Assembly: GCA_041538025.1 (NCBI GenBank)
Contig: JBGOEV010000005.1
Coordinates: 1 to 64,000, forward strand
DNA from: Thermosaccharophagus gerlachensis
Lineage (GTDB): Bacteria; Armatimonadota; Fervidibacteria; Fervidibacterales; Thermosaccharophagaceae
Reading direction: 5' to 3'
Length of the DNA: 64,000 nt
A program made the position numbers and the translations under genes. Shown one piece after another: positions 44,684-51,696 of the stretch. Positions within the stretch are counted from its first letter, which is position 1. Each line of letters begins with the position of its first letter. The notes under the pieces were generated by a model. That model had not been told where the DNA came from. It did no database searches and saw only the letters and a program-made list of their open reading frames with translations.

Positions 44684-45172
44684 ATGGCGCAGGAGCCCGA
44701 GGTTACTCCAACAGGTGAACAGCCTCAAACTGAAGTGAGTGCGGTAACACCACAGCGTGGTGGGGCAACTTTTCTTTGGGGTTTTGTTTTGGGGTTAATA
44801 ATTGGCGGTGCAGCTATGACAGCTGTGCTTGTGCGCCAATGGTATATACCACTGCAAAGTGTAAAGGAAGAGAATGCCTCATTGCAAGACCAACTTGCAC
44901 GCCTTCAAGAAACTGTTACGAAGGCAAACGAGATACGTAGGAAGGCTGAAGCAGCAGCAGAACAACTTGCAACCGCTTTTAGACAGCTTCAAGATGCTTT
45001 GAGCAAGCTCGGAATACAACTTCCAGAGGTTACCAGCGAGGCGCAGAAGCCCGCGCAACCTGAAGAGGGGAGACAACCGACGGAGCAACCACCACAACCA
45101 CCAGAGCAGCCACAACAACCACCACAGCAGCCAACAGAGCAGCCACAACAACCTCCAACACCACAACAGTGA
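44684..45172 (+). CDS. Membrane-anchored coiled-coil protein with Pro/Gln tail
   Basis: The 162-residue product has an N-terminal polar region, one membrane helix at about residues 31-50 (FLWGFVLGLIIGGAAMTAVL), a coiled coil at about 60-110 (EENASLQDQLARLQETV and KAEAAAEQLATAF), and a Pro/Gln/Glu-rich tail. The tail may cross the periplasm or cell wall or bind a partner; TonB has a comparable but different linker. No family is recognised. ATG 44684 has GGAGGTGAGGAG directly upstream, while the frame extends back to 44636 without one. Confidence 0.7.
   Translation: MAQEPEVTPTGEQPQTEVSAVTPQRGGATFLWGFVLGLIIGGAAMTAVLVRQWYIPLQSVKEENASLQDQLARLQETVTKANEIRRKAEAAAEQLATAFRQLQDALSKLGIQLPEVTSEAQKPAQPEEGRQPTEQPPQPPEQPQQPPQQPTEQPQQPPTPQQ
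45083..45169 (+). repeat. Pro/Gln-coding low-complexity repeat
   Basis: Near-repeated units of CAACCACCA and CAGCAGCCA encode the Pro/Gln tail of the protein at 44684. It is coding low complexity, not a CRISPR: the units have no unique spacers between constant repeats. Confidence 0.7.
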
Positions 45173-45196
45173 TAGCCGTAGCATAGCTAAACATGG

Positions 45197-45219
45197 CTAA
45201 GCATTGGCATGATGCTTAG
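45197..45219. other. Perfect hairpin between genes
   Basis: CTAAGCAT and ATGCTTAG form an 8-base stem with a 7-base loop (TGGCATG). It lies 24 bases after the stop of the Pro/Gln protein and 12 bases before the ATG at 45232. No T-run follows, so it is not a classical intrinsic terminator; a protein site or mRNA-stabilising hairpin is possible. Confidence 0.5.
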
Positions 45220-45231
45220 AAGGCATGGCTA

Positions 45232-45735
45232 ATGTTGGTGGAATTGTTGCGCATTGAATCGGCTAAGACCAAAAAAGTAATAGCAGCGTGCGTGAGTATA
45301 GTTGTGATAGGGTGGCTAATGAGTATAGGTCTACGTTCGCAAAGCAAAATAGCAGTTAAGGAGCAGAAGCCAGAGGATGTTGTTTTGGCTATGTTCAACG
45401 CAATGGAGCGCGGTGATGTAAGGACTTATTTGTCCCTCCTTGACGGCAAGGCAAAAGAGAGAGTGATGCTCTTTCTCCGTGAGGTTGGGTGGAAGGAGTT
45501 TGGGAGGCAGCTCAGAAAGATGCACGAGGGGATAAAGGGCATCGCAGTTTTACCAGATGAGCCACTTTCCGAGGATGAAGTGAAGCTTAAAGTTGAGCTC
45601 GTTTTTGAAGGCAAGAATGAAACGCAATTTGTTCGCCTCAAGAGGTATGGGAGAGGGTGGAAGGTTATAGAGTTTACTCAGCCTGAGCACCAACCTCAGT
45701 TAATACCTTACGGGACACCAGTGAAAGAGCTTTAG
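45232..45735 (+). CDS. Membrane-anchored protein of unknown function
   Basis: The 167-residue protein has one membrane helix at about residues 16-34 (KVIAACVSIVVIGWLMSIG), then a soluble domain with the layout of a SnoaL/NTF2-like fold: KPEDVVLAMFNAMERGDVRTYLSLLDG opens with helices typical of that fold (DUF4878-like), followed by beta strands (KLKVELVFEGKNETQFVRLKRYGRGWKV). NTF2-like domains outside the membrane often bind peptides or scaffolds. No catalytic residues can be named. ATG 45232 has no strong ribosome site. A hairpin precedes it, and mtnP follows after 27 bases. Confidence 0.65.
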   Translation: MLVELLRIESAKTKKVIAACVSIVVIGWLMSIGLRSQSKIAVKEQKPEDVVLAMFNAMERGDVRTYLSLLDGKAKERVMLFLREVGWKEFGRQLRKMHEGIKGIAVLPDEPLSEDEVKLKVELVFEGKNETQFVRLKRYGRGWKVIEFTQPEHQPQLIPYGTPVKEL

Positions 45736-45762
45736 CCTCTACCTTTGAGGGGGTGTATTGGG

Positions 45763-46563
45763 ATGAGTGTTGAGATAGGCGTTTTTGGTGGTTCTGGGTT
45801 CTACGAACTCGGTGAGGCTGTAGAGACATTGCGTATGAACACGCCATATGGTGCGCCAAGTGATTCCATTACGATAGTTGAGATAGCAGGCAAGAAAGTA
45901 GCGTTCTTGCCGAGGCACGGAAGAAACCATCAGTATCCACCTCACAAGATCCCATATAAGGCGAACTTGTGGGCTATGAAGGAATTAGGCGTTAAACGCA
46001 TAATTGCACCGTGTGCTGTGGGTAGTTTGCAAAAGCACATTAAGCCGGGAGACATCGTTATTTGCGACCAATTCGTTGACCGCACAAGGCATCGTGATGA
46101 CACATTTTACAACGGACCAATAACGACACACATTTCAACTGCTGACCCATATTGCCCACAGCTGAGGGAGCTCGCTATAGCTTGTGGGCGTGAGTTGGGC
46201 TTGCCGTTACATGAGCGAGGCACAGTCGTCGTAATAGAAGGTCCAAGGTTCTCAACAAAAGCCGAGAGCAAATGGTTTACAAGCCTTGGTTGGGAAGTCA
46301 TCAACATGACACAATATCCAGAATGTGTGCTTGCAAGGGAGCTTGAAATATGCTATGTGAACATATCCCTTGTGACTGATTACGATACAGGGCTTGTAGT
46401 TGAGGGTGAAGTTGAACCAGTAAGTGCGGAGGAAGTTATGCGCGTCTTTTCGGAGAACATAGACAAAGCGCGTTCGCTCATCAGGTTGATGATTGAGCGG
46501 ATGCCGAAGGAGCGCACATGCAAATGTGGTGAAGCGATTAAAGGAGCACAAGTCATCGTCTAA
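45763..46563 (+). CDS. mtnP: S-methyl-5'-thioadenosine phosphorylase
   Basis: MtnP cleaves methylthioadenosine to adenine and 5-methylthioribose-1-phosphate (EC 2.4.2.28), recycling the polyamine by-product. The 266-residue protein has GVFGGSGFYEL at the start, FLPRHGRNHQYPPHKIPYKAN with the phosphate site, CAVGSL, IEGPRFSTKAES, NMTQYPECVLARE, and SLVTDYD with the adenine-binding Asp pair. A thioinosine-specific version is less likely because of those Asp residues. ATG 45763 is chosen; an in-frame TTG at 45745 has no ribosome site. The apt gene begins 27 bases after the stop and recycles the adenine. Confidence 0.92.
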   Translation: MSVEIGVFGGSGFYELGEAVETLRMNTPYGAPSDSITIVEIAGKKVAFLPRHGRNHQYPPHKIPYKANLWAMKELGVKRIIAPCAVGSLQKHIKPGDIVICDQFVDRTRHRDDTFYNGPITTHISTADPYCPQLRELAIACGRELGLPLHERGTVVVIEGPRFSTKAESKWFTSLGWEVINMTQYPECVLARELEICYVNISLVTDYDTGLVVEGEVEPVSAEEVMRVFSENIDKARSLIRLMIERMPKERTCKCGEAIKGAQVIV

Positions 46564-46590
46564 CAAGTGGCAAATAAGGGGGTTAGCTTT

Positions 46591-47115
46591 ATGGAGTATG
46601 TTGAAGGACTGAAAGAGGCGATAAGGACTATCCCCGATTTCCCGAAGCCCGGTGTCCTTTTCCGTGACATAACGCCTATATTGCAGAAGCCAGATCTTTT
46701 CCGCAGGGTTATAAAGGCGTTTGCAGACCGTTACAAGGATGCTTCAATTGATGTTGTAGCAGCAGTTGAGGCACGAGGCTTTATATTTGGTGCCCCACTC
46801 GCACTTGAGTTAAATGCGAGTTTCGTGCCCATGCGTAAAAAGGGAAAGCTACCTTACAAGACAATCTCAATCACTTACGAGCTTGAGTATGGTGAGGATT
46901 CAATTGAGATGCATGTTGATGCAGTGAGGGAAGGTCAGAGGGTGCTTGTCTTTGATGATGTGCTTGCAACTGGTGGGACTGCCCTTGCGATGGTCAAGCT
47001 TGTTGAGCAAGCTGGTGGCAATGTTGTTGAAGTTGCATTTGTTATAGAGCTTGTGGATTTGAAAGGACGAGAGAAGTTGGCGGGCTACAATGTGTTTTCG
47101 TTAGTGAAGCTTTAA
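46591..47115 (+). CDS. apt: Adenine phosphoribosyltransferase
   Basis: Apt joins adenine to PRPP to make AMP (EC 2.4.2.7). The 174-residue length is standard. Blocks: IRTIPDFPKPGVLFRDITPIL at the start, AAVEARGFIFGAPLAL near residue 55, GKLPYKTIS near 87, and VLVFDDVLATGGTALA near 118-133, the PRPP-binding loop. ATG 46591 has AAGGGGG 8 bases upstream; GTG 46567 would add 8 residues. It follows mtnP closely, so adenine released there is re-used. A ferritin-like gene follows after 20 bases. Confidence 0.96.
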   Translation: MEYVEGLKEAIRTIPDFPKPGVLFRDITPILQKPDLFRRVIKAFADRYKDASIDVVAAVEARGFIFGAPLALELNASFVPMRKKGKLPYKTISITYELEYGEDSIEMHVDAVREGQRVLVFDDVLATGGTALAMVKLVEQAGGNVVEVAFVIELVDLKGREKLAGYNVFSLVKL

Positions 47116-47135
47116 GATGCATGGGGGTGTGAAAA

Positions 47136-47612
47136 GTGACTTTGTTTAGTGCAAGCGATATCTTGGACATGGCGATCGAGATGGAAAGGATTGGGTATAG
47201 GTTCTACGATGCTTTATCAAAACACGCTTCAGATGATGAAGCCTCGGCTATGTTTCGCTGGCTCGCAAACGAAGAGCTAAACCACGAAAAGGACTTCACC
47301 AAGTTGCGCGATAAAGTAACTTCACAAACTCTACCAGAGAGCTACCCAGGAGAGTGGCAAGCGTATGTTCAAGCGCTTATTGAATCTCGCACCATCCTCG
47401 GGGACGAGGATATAAAACGTTTAGCTGCGAGCGCGAACTTCGTTGAGGCACTTAAAGTGGGAATCGCACTTGAAAAGGACAGCATCCTTTTCTACGAAGC
47501 ACTTAAAGCGTATGTTCCTGAGGTTGAGCGTAAGACGGTTGAAACGATAATTACGCAGGAACAAACCCATCTGAAAAGGCTCTCCGATATCCTCAAAGAG
47601 TTCACACGCTGA
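47136..47612 (+). CDS. Ferritin-like/rubrerythrin-type diiron protein
   Basis: The 158-residue protein has two pairs of helices with iron ligands: EMERIGYRFYDAL near residue 15 and NEELNHEKD (E-x2-H) near 50, then EKDSILFYEAL near 112 and EQTHLKRL (E-x2-H) near 147. These match the bacterial rubrerythrin-like ferritin domain. The rubredoxin domain of true rubrerythrin is absent. It should oxidise iron or reduce peroxide, consistent with anaerobic or microaerobic life. GTG 47136 follows GGGGGTGTGAAAA. The stop is 46 bases from the stop of the radical SAM gene on the other strand. Confidence 0.85.
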   Translation: MTLFSASDILDMAIEMERIGYRFYDALSKHASDDEASAMFRWLANEELNHEKDFTKLRDKVTSQTLPESYPGEWQAYVQALIESRTILGDEDIKRLAASANFVEALKVGIALEKDSILFYEALKAYVPEVERKTVETIITQEQTHLKRLSDILKEFTR

Positions 47613-47658
47613 GGTTAGTCATTGAACGGTAACCGATAACCATGTTAAATGGGTAGCG

Positions 47659-49188
47659 TCATTTTTCAACCGCTATTTGTTCAGCTTCATCCTCTTCCTC
47701 AGCCCATGCCCAATACCAACCATTTCTTGCCCAATCGTATTCCTCAGACTCCCACGCTTTATCGGCAAGCTTTGCATACTCTGATGACCATTGACGAAGC
47801 TTGTGTGAGTGGCAAGTTATGATTGCTTCTGCGCCATCGTGAGTCGGACTGGCATTCGTCTTTCGTATCACTTCTTCAAGCAGTTCATTGTGGTCAATGA
47901 TTATGCAAGGGCGTAGGCGGTTTTTACATAGCCTTTGCACTCGCCTGTATTCACGGAAGAAGGGCGATTGAAGGGCTTCAATCAATGTGCAGTTGTTAAT
48001 ATTGTGTGTGGCGAAGTGAGCAAAGACACATGGTTCAATGTCACCGCGATAGTTGATATGCAGGTAGAGTCTGCCTGCTGCAAGGCATCCATCGGTTAAT
48101 GGTGCATCGCTCCAAAAGTCAAACCAAGCAAGCGGTCGTGTTTTTCTCACCTCAAGCTCAACCCTGCGTAGCTTGTCTCGTTGCTCTGGTGTAACCATCA
48201 TTTCGGGGTCGTCGTCCTTCCCAACAGGCACATAAAGGAATGTCCAACCGAACATGCATCCCTTCTCTATGAGAAAGTCGTAGAACGATATGTCAGATAC
48301 AACATCAGCGTTGTAGCGTGTAACAGTTATTGAGAAGCCGAATATAACCCCTTCACTTTTGAGCATATCCATTGCTTCCATCACTTTCTTGAAGACGCCT
48401 TTACCACGCCTTTCATCCGTCTCCTTCTCATAACCTTCAATGCTTATCGCTGGGTAGACATTGCCCAACTCTGCAAGTTTTTTGACGAGCTCCGGTGTGA
48501 AAAGCGTCCCATTGGTGTAAACCTGAAAGACGCAATCATTATGCAACTCGTAGAGGTCAAGCAAGTCTTTCCTTATGAACGGCTCGCCACCAGTGATAGT
48601 GTAGAAGTAGATCGCCATCTCTTTGCCTTCTCTTATGATTCTGTCAAGCGTTTCAAAGCTCAATGGGTCTTTCGTCCTCGGATACAGCCCAGCATAACAG
48701 CCGATGCAATTCAAGTTGCATCGCATTGTTGGGCTTATGAGGATAAGGAAGGGTGGAATGAAGCCATGTCTCTTAACGAACTCTCGCCTCTTAAGGTGCC
48801 CAAGCCAAACTGCGTTCACTCCAAGCCCCTCAAACAAATGTTGAAGGCAGTTTACATTCGCTTCCTTAAACAGCCTCCAAAGTAGTCCGACGGCTGGGTG
48901 ATCTTGCTCAACGAGCCTTTGCAGTTGACGCAGTTGGTCTTTGTGCAATTTCCGCCTCGCAATCATTTCAAGTAGTTTGAGGAACCGAATCATGTCTTGT
49001 TTTGTAGCATTCTTAAGCAATGGTATTGCTTCTCGTATCAGTGCTCTTGCAAGCTCCATCTGAGCCTCAACTGGTGCTCCACATAAGAAGAATTTCAAAG
49101 CCTTAGTTGTTGAGCCTAAGAAGGAAAGTGCTGCTCTTACGAGGGCTATTGAGCGAGGCATGTGCGCTACCATTCTCCTTGCCTTCAT
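47659..49188 (-). CDS. Radical SAM protein with SPASM-like C-terminus
   Basis: The 509-residue protein has the cluster motif CNLNCIGC near residue 157, the GGEPFIR SAM-binding strand near 200, and later cysteines in DGCLAAGR, EPCVFAHF, NNCTL, RLCKN and RPCII, which fit an auxiliary SPASM-type iron-sulfur site. An N-terminal region of about 140 residues has no clear match and is helical and basic. The C-terminus ends in a Trp/Glu-rich stretch (WARNGWYWAWAEEEDE). Peptide or cofactor modification is usual for such proteins, but no precursor peptide is found nearby. ATG 49188 has GGAGGTGG upstream; the 9-base longer GTG start is less likely. Confidence 0.82.
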   Translation of the reverse strand: MKARRMVAHMPRSIALVRAALSFLGSTTKALKFFLCGAPVEAQMELARALIREAIPLLKNATKQDMIRFLKLLEMIARRKLHKDQLRQLQRLVEQDHPAVGLLWRLFKEANVNCLQHLFEGLGVNAVWLGHLKRREFVKRHGFIPPFLILISPTMRCNLNCIGCYAGLYPRTKDPLSFETLDRIIREGKEMAIYFYTITGGEPFIRKDLLDLYELHNDCVFQVYTNGTLFTPELVKKLAELGNVYPAISIEGYEKETDERRGKGVFKKVMEAMDMLKSEGVIFGFSITVTRYNADVVSDISFYDFLIEKGCMFGWTFLYVPVGKDDDPEMMVTPEQRDKLRRVELEVRKTRPLAWFDFWSDAPLTDGCLAAGRLYLHINYRGDIEPCVFAHFATHNINNCTLIEALQSPFFREYRRVQRLCKNRLRPCIIIDHNELLEEVIRKTNASPTHDGAEAIITCHSHKLRQWSSEYAKLADKAWESEEYDWARNGWYWAWAEEEDEAEQIAVEK

Positions 49189-49248
49189 CGTTACCACCTC
49201 CGAGGGGCACTCCAGTGCAGAAAGTTTATATGTGAACTTCTATAACCG

Positions 49249-49257
49249 ATTATAGCA
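49249..49257 (-). promoter_or_regulatory. Extended -10 promoter (TGCTATAAT) for the radical SAM gene
   Basis: On the minus strand the bases read TGTGCTATAAT, the same 11 bases as at 23440-23450, and end about 61 bases upstream of the ATG at 49188. The -35 region is poor. The strand opposite faces the DUF2905 gene, whose own promoter is not clear. Confidence 0.55.
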
Positions 49258-49337
49258 CATCTGGAGGCAACCCGAAGCTTCGAGCTGAAAGCGATGTCAC
49301 GGTGTGTAGCATAATCCATAGTGTGGGGTTGATGCAA

Positions 49338-49583
49338 ATGAGCGAACTCGGGCAATTAGCGAAGGCTCTTATGATCTTCGGTGCGTTAATGATTGGCATC
49401 GGCTTTGGCATGTGGCTTTTGAGCAAGGTCGGCATATCACTGCGTCCATTGCCCGGAGATATCATCTACCGCAAAGAGGGCTTTACATTTTACTTCCCGT
49501 TAACGACATGCATACTTGTGAGCATTGCACTCAGCTTGGCTTTGAGTTTGCTGTTTTGGTTGCTTAACCTGATGCGCCGTTGA
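49338..49583 (+). CDS. DUF2905 family membrane protein
   Basis: The 81-residue product has two membrane helices (about residues 6-30 and 54-78) joined by the DUF2905 block LRPLPGDIIYRKEGFTFYFPL (given here in part). This family is widespread in bacteria, with unknown function. ATG 49338 has GTGGGG 9 bases upstream; ATG 49332 two codons earlier is also possible, and the open frame starts at 49302. The gap 49584-49712 before the next gene shows no clear feature. Confidence 0.85.
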   Translation: MSELGQLAKALMIFGALMIGIGFGMWLLSKVGISLRPLPGDIIYRKEGFTFYFPLTTCILVSIALSLALSLLFWLLNLMRR

Positions 49584-49712
49584 AACCACAAAAAGCAGTG
49601 TGGAGTTCGGTGCTAAATAGTATGCTGTAGCGTAAGCGCTGTGGAGATGCTATAGTTGTGTGTAGCTAAGCGGAGGCTGTAAGGTGCTCACAAAAATGGG
49701 AGGTGAGTGAAA

Positions 49713-50411
49713 ATGCGCAAAGGGAGGACGTGGGCGGTAGCAAGCTTGTGCATGATGGTGCTGTTAGCTTCTCCTCTACTTGCGCAGGAGAAGGCTGGTA
49801 AGGGGAAGGTCAAAGCGGAGAAGGTTTCCCTCGTTGAAGGGCGTGAGGGAACTATAGCAGAGTTGAATGTGGAGAAGAAGAGCTTGGTGATCAGCGTAGA
49901 AACGGGTAAAGCAACAGTGAATGTTACTCCGGAGACGAAGTTAATGAAAGGGGGAGAAAGTGTTTCTCTTGATAAGTTCAAAGTTGGCGATGCTGTTGTT
50001 TTTGGTTTCAAGCCACGCTCAAGGACGGAGTTAAGCTTCCTTGCAGACAAACTTAGCTACATAGCTTTCATTCGCCGCAAGGTTGTTGAAGGTGAGGTTG
50101 TCTCATTCGACAGGGAGAAGGGCGAATTGAAGTTGAAATCTGACGGGCAGGAATTGACGATAGGTTTAACTAAGGTGACGCGCTACTTCCTCGGTGGGGA
50201 GCAACTTAAGGCAGCGCAAGTGGAGCTGAAGCCGGGAAGCAAAGTTTATGTCGGTTATAGCACAACTGGGATGGCTTACGCAGTGTTTGATAAGGCAAGT
50301 TGGGAGGCATATGCTAAATACGAAATGCAGATGATTGAAGCTAAGAAAAAGCGTGTCAAGCCGAAGGAAGACGCAAAGCCAAAGCAGGAAACAAAGCCAG
50401 AAGGCAAGTGA
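49713..50411 (+). CDS. Secreted DUF5666-like beta-rich protein
   Basis: The 232-residue protein has a signal peptide (residues 1-24, ending LLAQE), then two similar beta-barrel-like units. EGTIAELNVEKKSLVISVETGKATVNVTP at about 45-75 and VEGEVVSFDREKGELKLKSDGQELTIGL at about 125-155 (each given in part) are repeats of an OB-like DUF5666 type. The C-terminus is Lys/Glu/Pro-rich (KKKRVKPKEDAKPKQETK), perhaps for binding anionic surfaces. ATG 49713 has GGAGGTGA 7 bases upstream; GTG 49707 is the alternative. No enzyme activity is suggested. It converges with the M20 peptidase, 50 bases away. Confidence 0.75.
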   Translation: MRKGRTWAVASLCMMVLLASPLLAQEKAGKGKVKAEKVSLVEGREGTIAELNVEKKSLVISVETGKATVNVTPETKLMKGGESVSLDKFKVGDAVVFGFKPRSRTELSFLADKLSYIAFIRRKVVEGEVVSFDREKGELKLKSDGQELTIGLTKVTRYFLGGEQLKAAQVELKPGSKVYVGYSTTGMAYAVFDKASWEAYAKYEMQMIEAKKKRVKPKEDAKPKQETKPEGK

Positions 50412-50460
50412 TGCGCACTTCGTGATTGACCTCAACTCTTATGTAGGTGGTGGTTGGGAG

Positions 50461-51690
50461 TTACTGATGTAGGACAGCGAAGTTGAGTATTGTGCGTATG
50501 AGCAATTCAGCACACATATGCATTTTGTGCATATCAACGAATTCGTTTCGAGTGTGGATGTTTGATGCTCCAGTTGGTAGGACGATACACTCAATTTTGT
50601 GTTCAGAAAAGACGTTGGCATCTGAACCAGCTTCAATACCCTTGAGCTGAGGTTGCAAACCCATCTCGGTAAGCGCTTTGACAGCAGCAAGGACGATAGG
50701 TGAATTGTGTGGTGTCGTAAAACCTCTGTAGAGCCGCTCAAATGTAACCTTCGCAGAGGCTCCTACTGCTTTTGCTTCATCATCAAACGTTTTGGCGATA
50801 AGCTCTTTCATTGTCTCAAGCTTCTTTACGTCATGGCTTCTTATTTCGCCTTTCACGGTGCAAGTATCAGCAACTACATTTATAGCTTTCCCACCGTTTA
50901 TCGTGCCTACGTTACAAGTTGTCTCCTCGTCAATCCTTCCCCAATTCAACTTTGCTATTGCCCTTGAAGCCACCACGATGGCGTTTATGCCTTTCTCTGG
51001 CTCCAAGCTGGCGTGTGCTGCCTTCCCTTTGATGATGACCTCAAAAGTTTCGTGAGATGGCATGCGTGTAATTATGACTGATGGATCATCCATGCCATCA
51101 ACAACGAGACCATACTTTGCCTTTAACTTCTTCATGTCAAGTGCTTTTGCTCCAAGCAATCCCTTTTCCTCTCGCACCGTGAAAACAACTTCAATAGGTG
51201 GGTGTTTTAAGTTTCGTTCACGCAATGTCTTCAGGACTTCAATAATGATCGCTACACCTGCTTTATCATCAGCGCCAAGTATTGTCCTACCATCCGTGCG
51301 TATAATCTCGCCATCTTCAACGATTTTGATACCCACCGTTGGCATAACGGTATCAAGATGAGCATTTAAAAGGAGTGGTTGCGATTGAATATTGCCGGGC
51401 ACCCTCGCAATGACATTGCCAGCTTTCCCACCAATTTTTCGCCATGCATCATCAATGGTGACATCCTCGGTGAGCGATTTCATCTCCCTTGCTACAAATT
51501 CACCGATCATTTCTTCATTCTCAGAACCAGAGTCAATTTGAACGAGCGAAATGAATGTTTCTCTCAGCCTGTTTTTGTTGGTCATCAACTGTGGCTGTGC
51601 ATTCAATCCCCCGAACCAAAGGCAGAAAACGCACGCACACACAACAAGTAGGGCGGATATGTAAAGCGCATTTCGCTTTTTTAAGCGCAT
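50461..51690 (-). CDS. M20-family metallopeptidase (PepT-like), exported
   Basis: The 409-residue protein has an N-terminal signal or anchor (about residues 8-28), then an M20 di-zinc peptidase. NAHLDTV gives His and Asp, GADDKAG gives the bridging Asp, REEKGLLGA gives the catalytic and metal Glu, VVDGMDD gives Asp, and NIHTRNEFVD gives the last His. A lid/dimer domain lies between (KAAHASLEPEKGINAI). The pattern is closest to tripeptidase T or related M20B enzymes. The signal suggests work in the periplasm, unusual for PepT. It starts 6 bases after the DUF5916 gene stop, so the two are co-translated. Confidence 0.85.
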   Translation of the reverse strand: MRLKKRNALYISALLVVCACVFCLWFGGLNAQPQLMTNKNRLRETFISLVQIDSGSENEEMIGEFVAREMKSLTEDVTIDDAWRKIGGKAGNVIARVPGNIQSQPLLLNAHLDTVMPTVGIKIVEDGEIIRTDGRTILGADDKAGVAIIIEVLKTLRERNLKHPPIEVVFTVREEKGLLGAKALDMKKLKAKYGLVVDGMDDPSVIITRMPSHETFEVIIKGKAAHASLEPEKGINAIVVASRAIAKLNWGRIDEETTCNVGTINGGKAINVVADTCTVKGEIRSHDVKKLETMKELIAKTFDDEAKAVGASAKVTFERLYRGFTTPHNSPIVLAAVKALTEMGLQPQLKGIEAGSDANVFSEHKIECIVLPTGASNIHTRNEFVDMHKMHMCAELLIRTILNFAVLHQ

Positions 51691-51696
51691 AAGCCA

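Noticed and set aside
45083..45169. Regularly spaced short repeats resembling a CRISPR
   Set aside because: The repeat is coding low complexity giving a Pro/Gln tail; there are no constant repeats with unique spacers and no cas genes.
47613..47658. Bidirectional terminator between convergent genes
   Set aside because: Only GGTAACCGATAACC-type partial symmetry is seen, without a stable stem and T-run.
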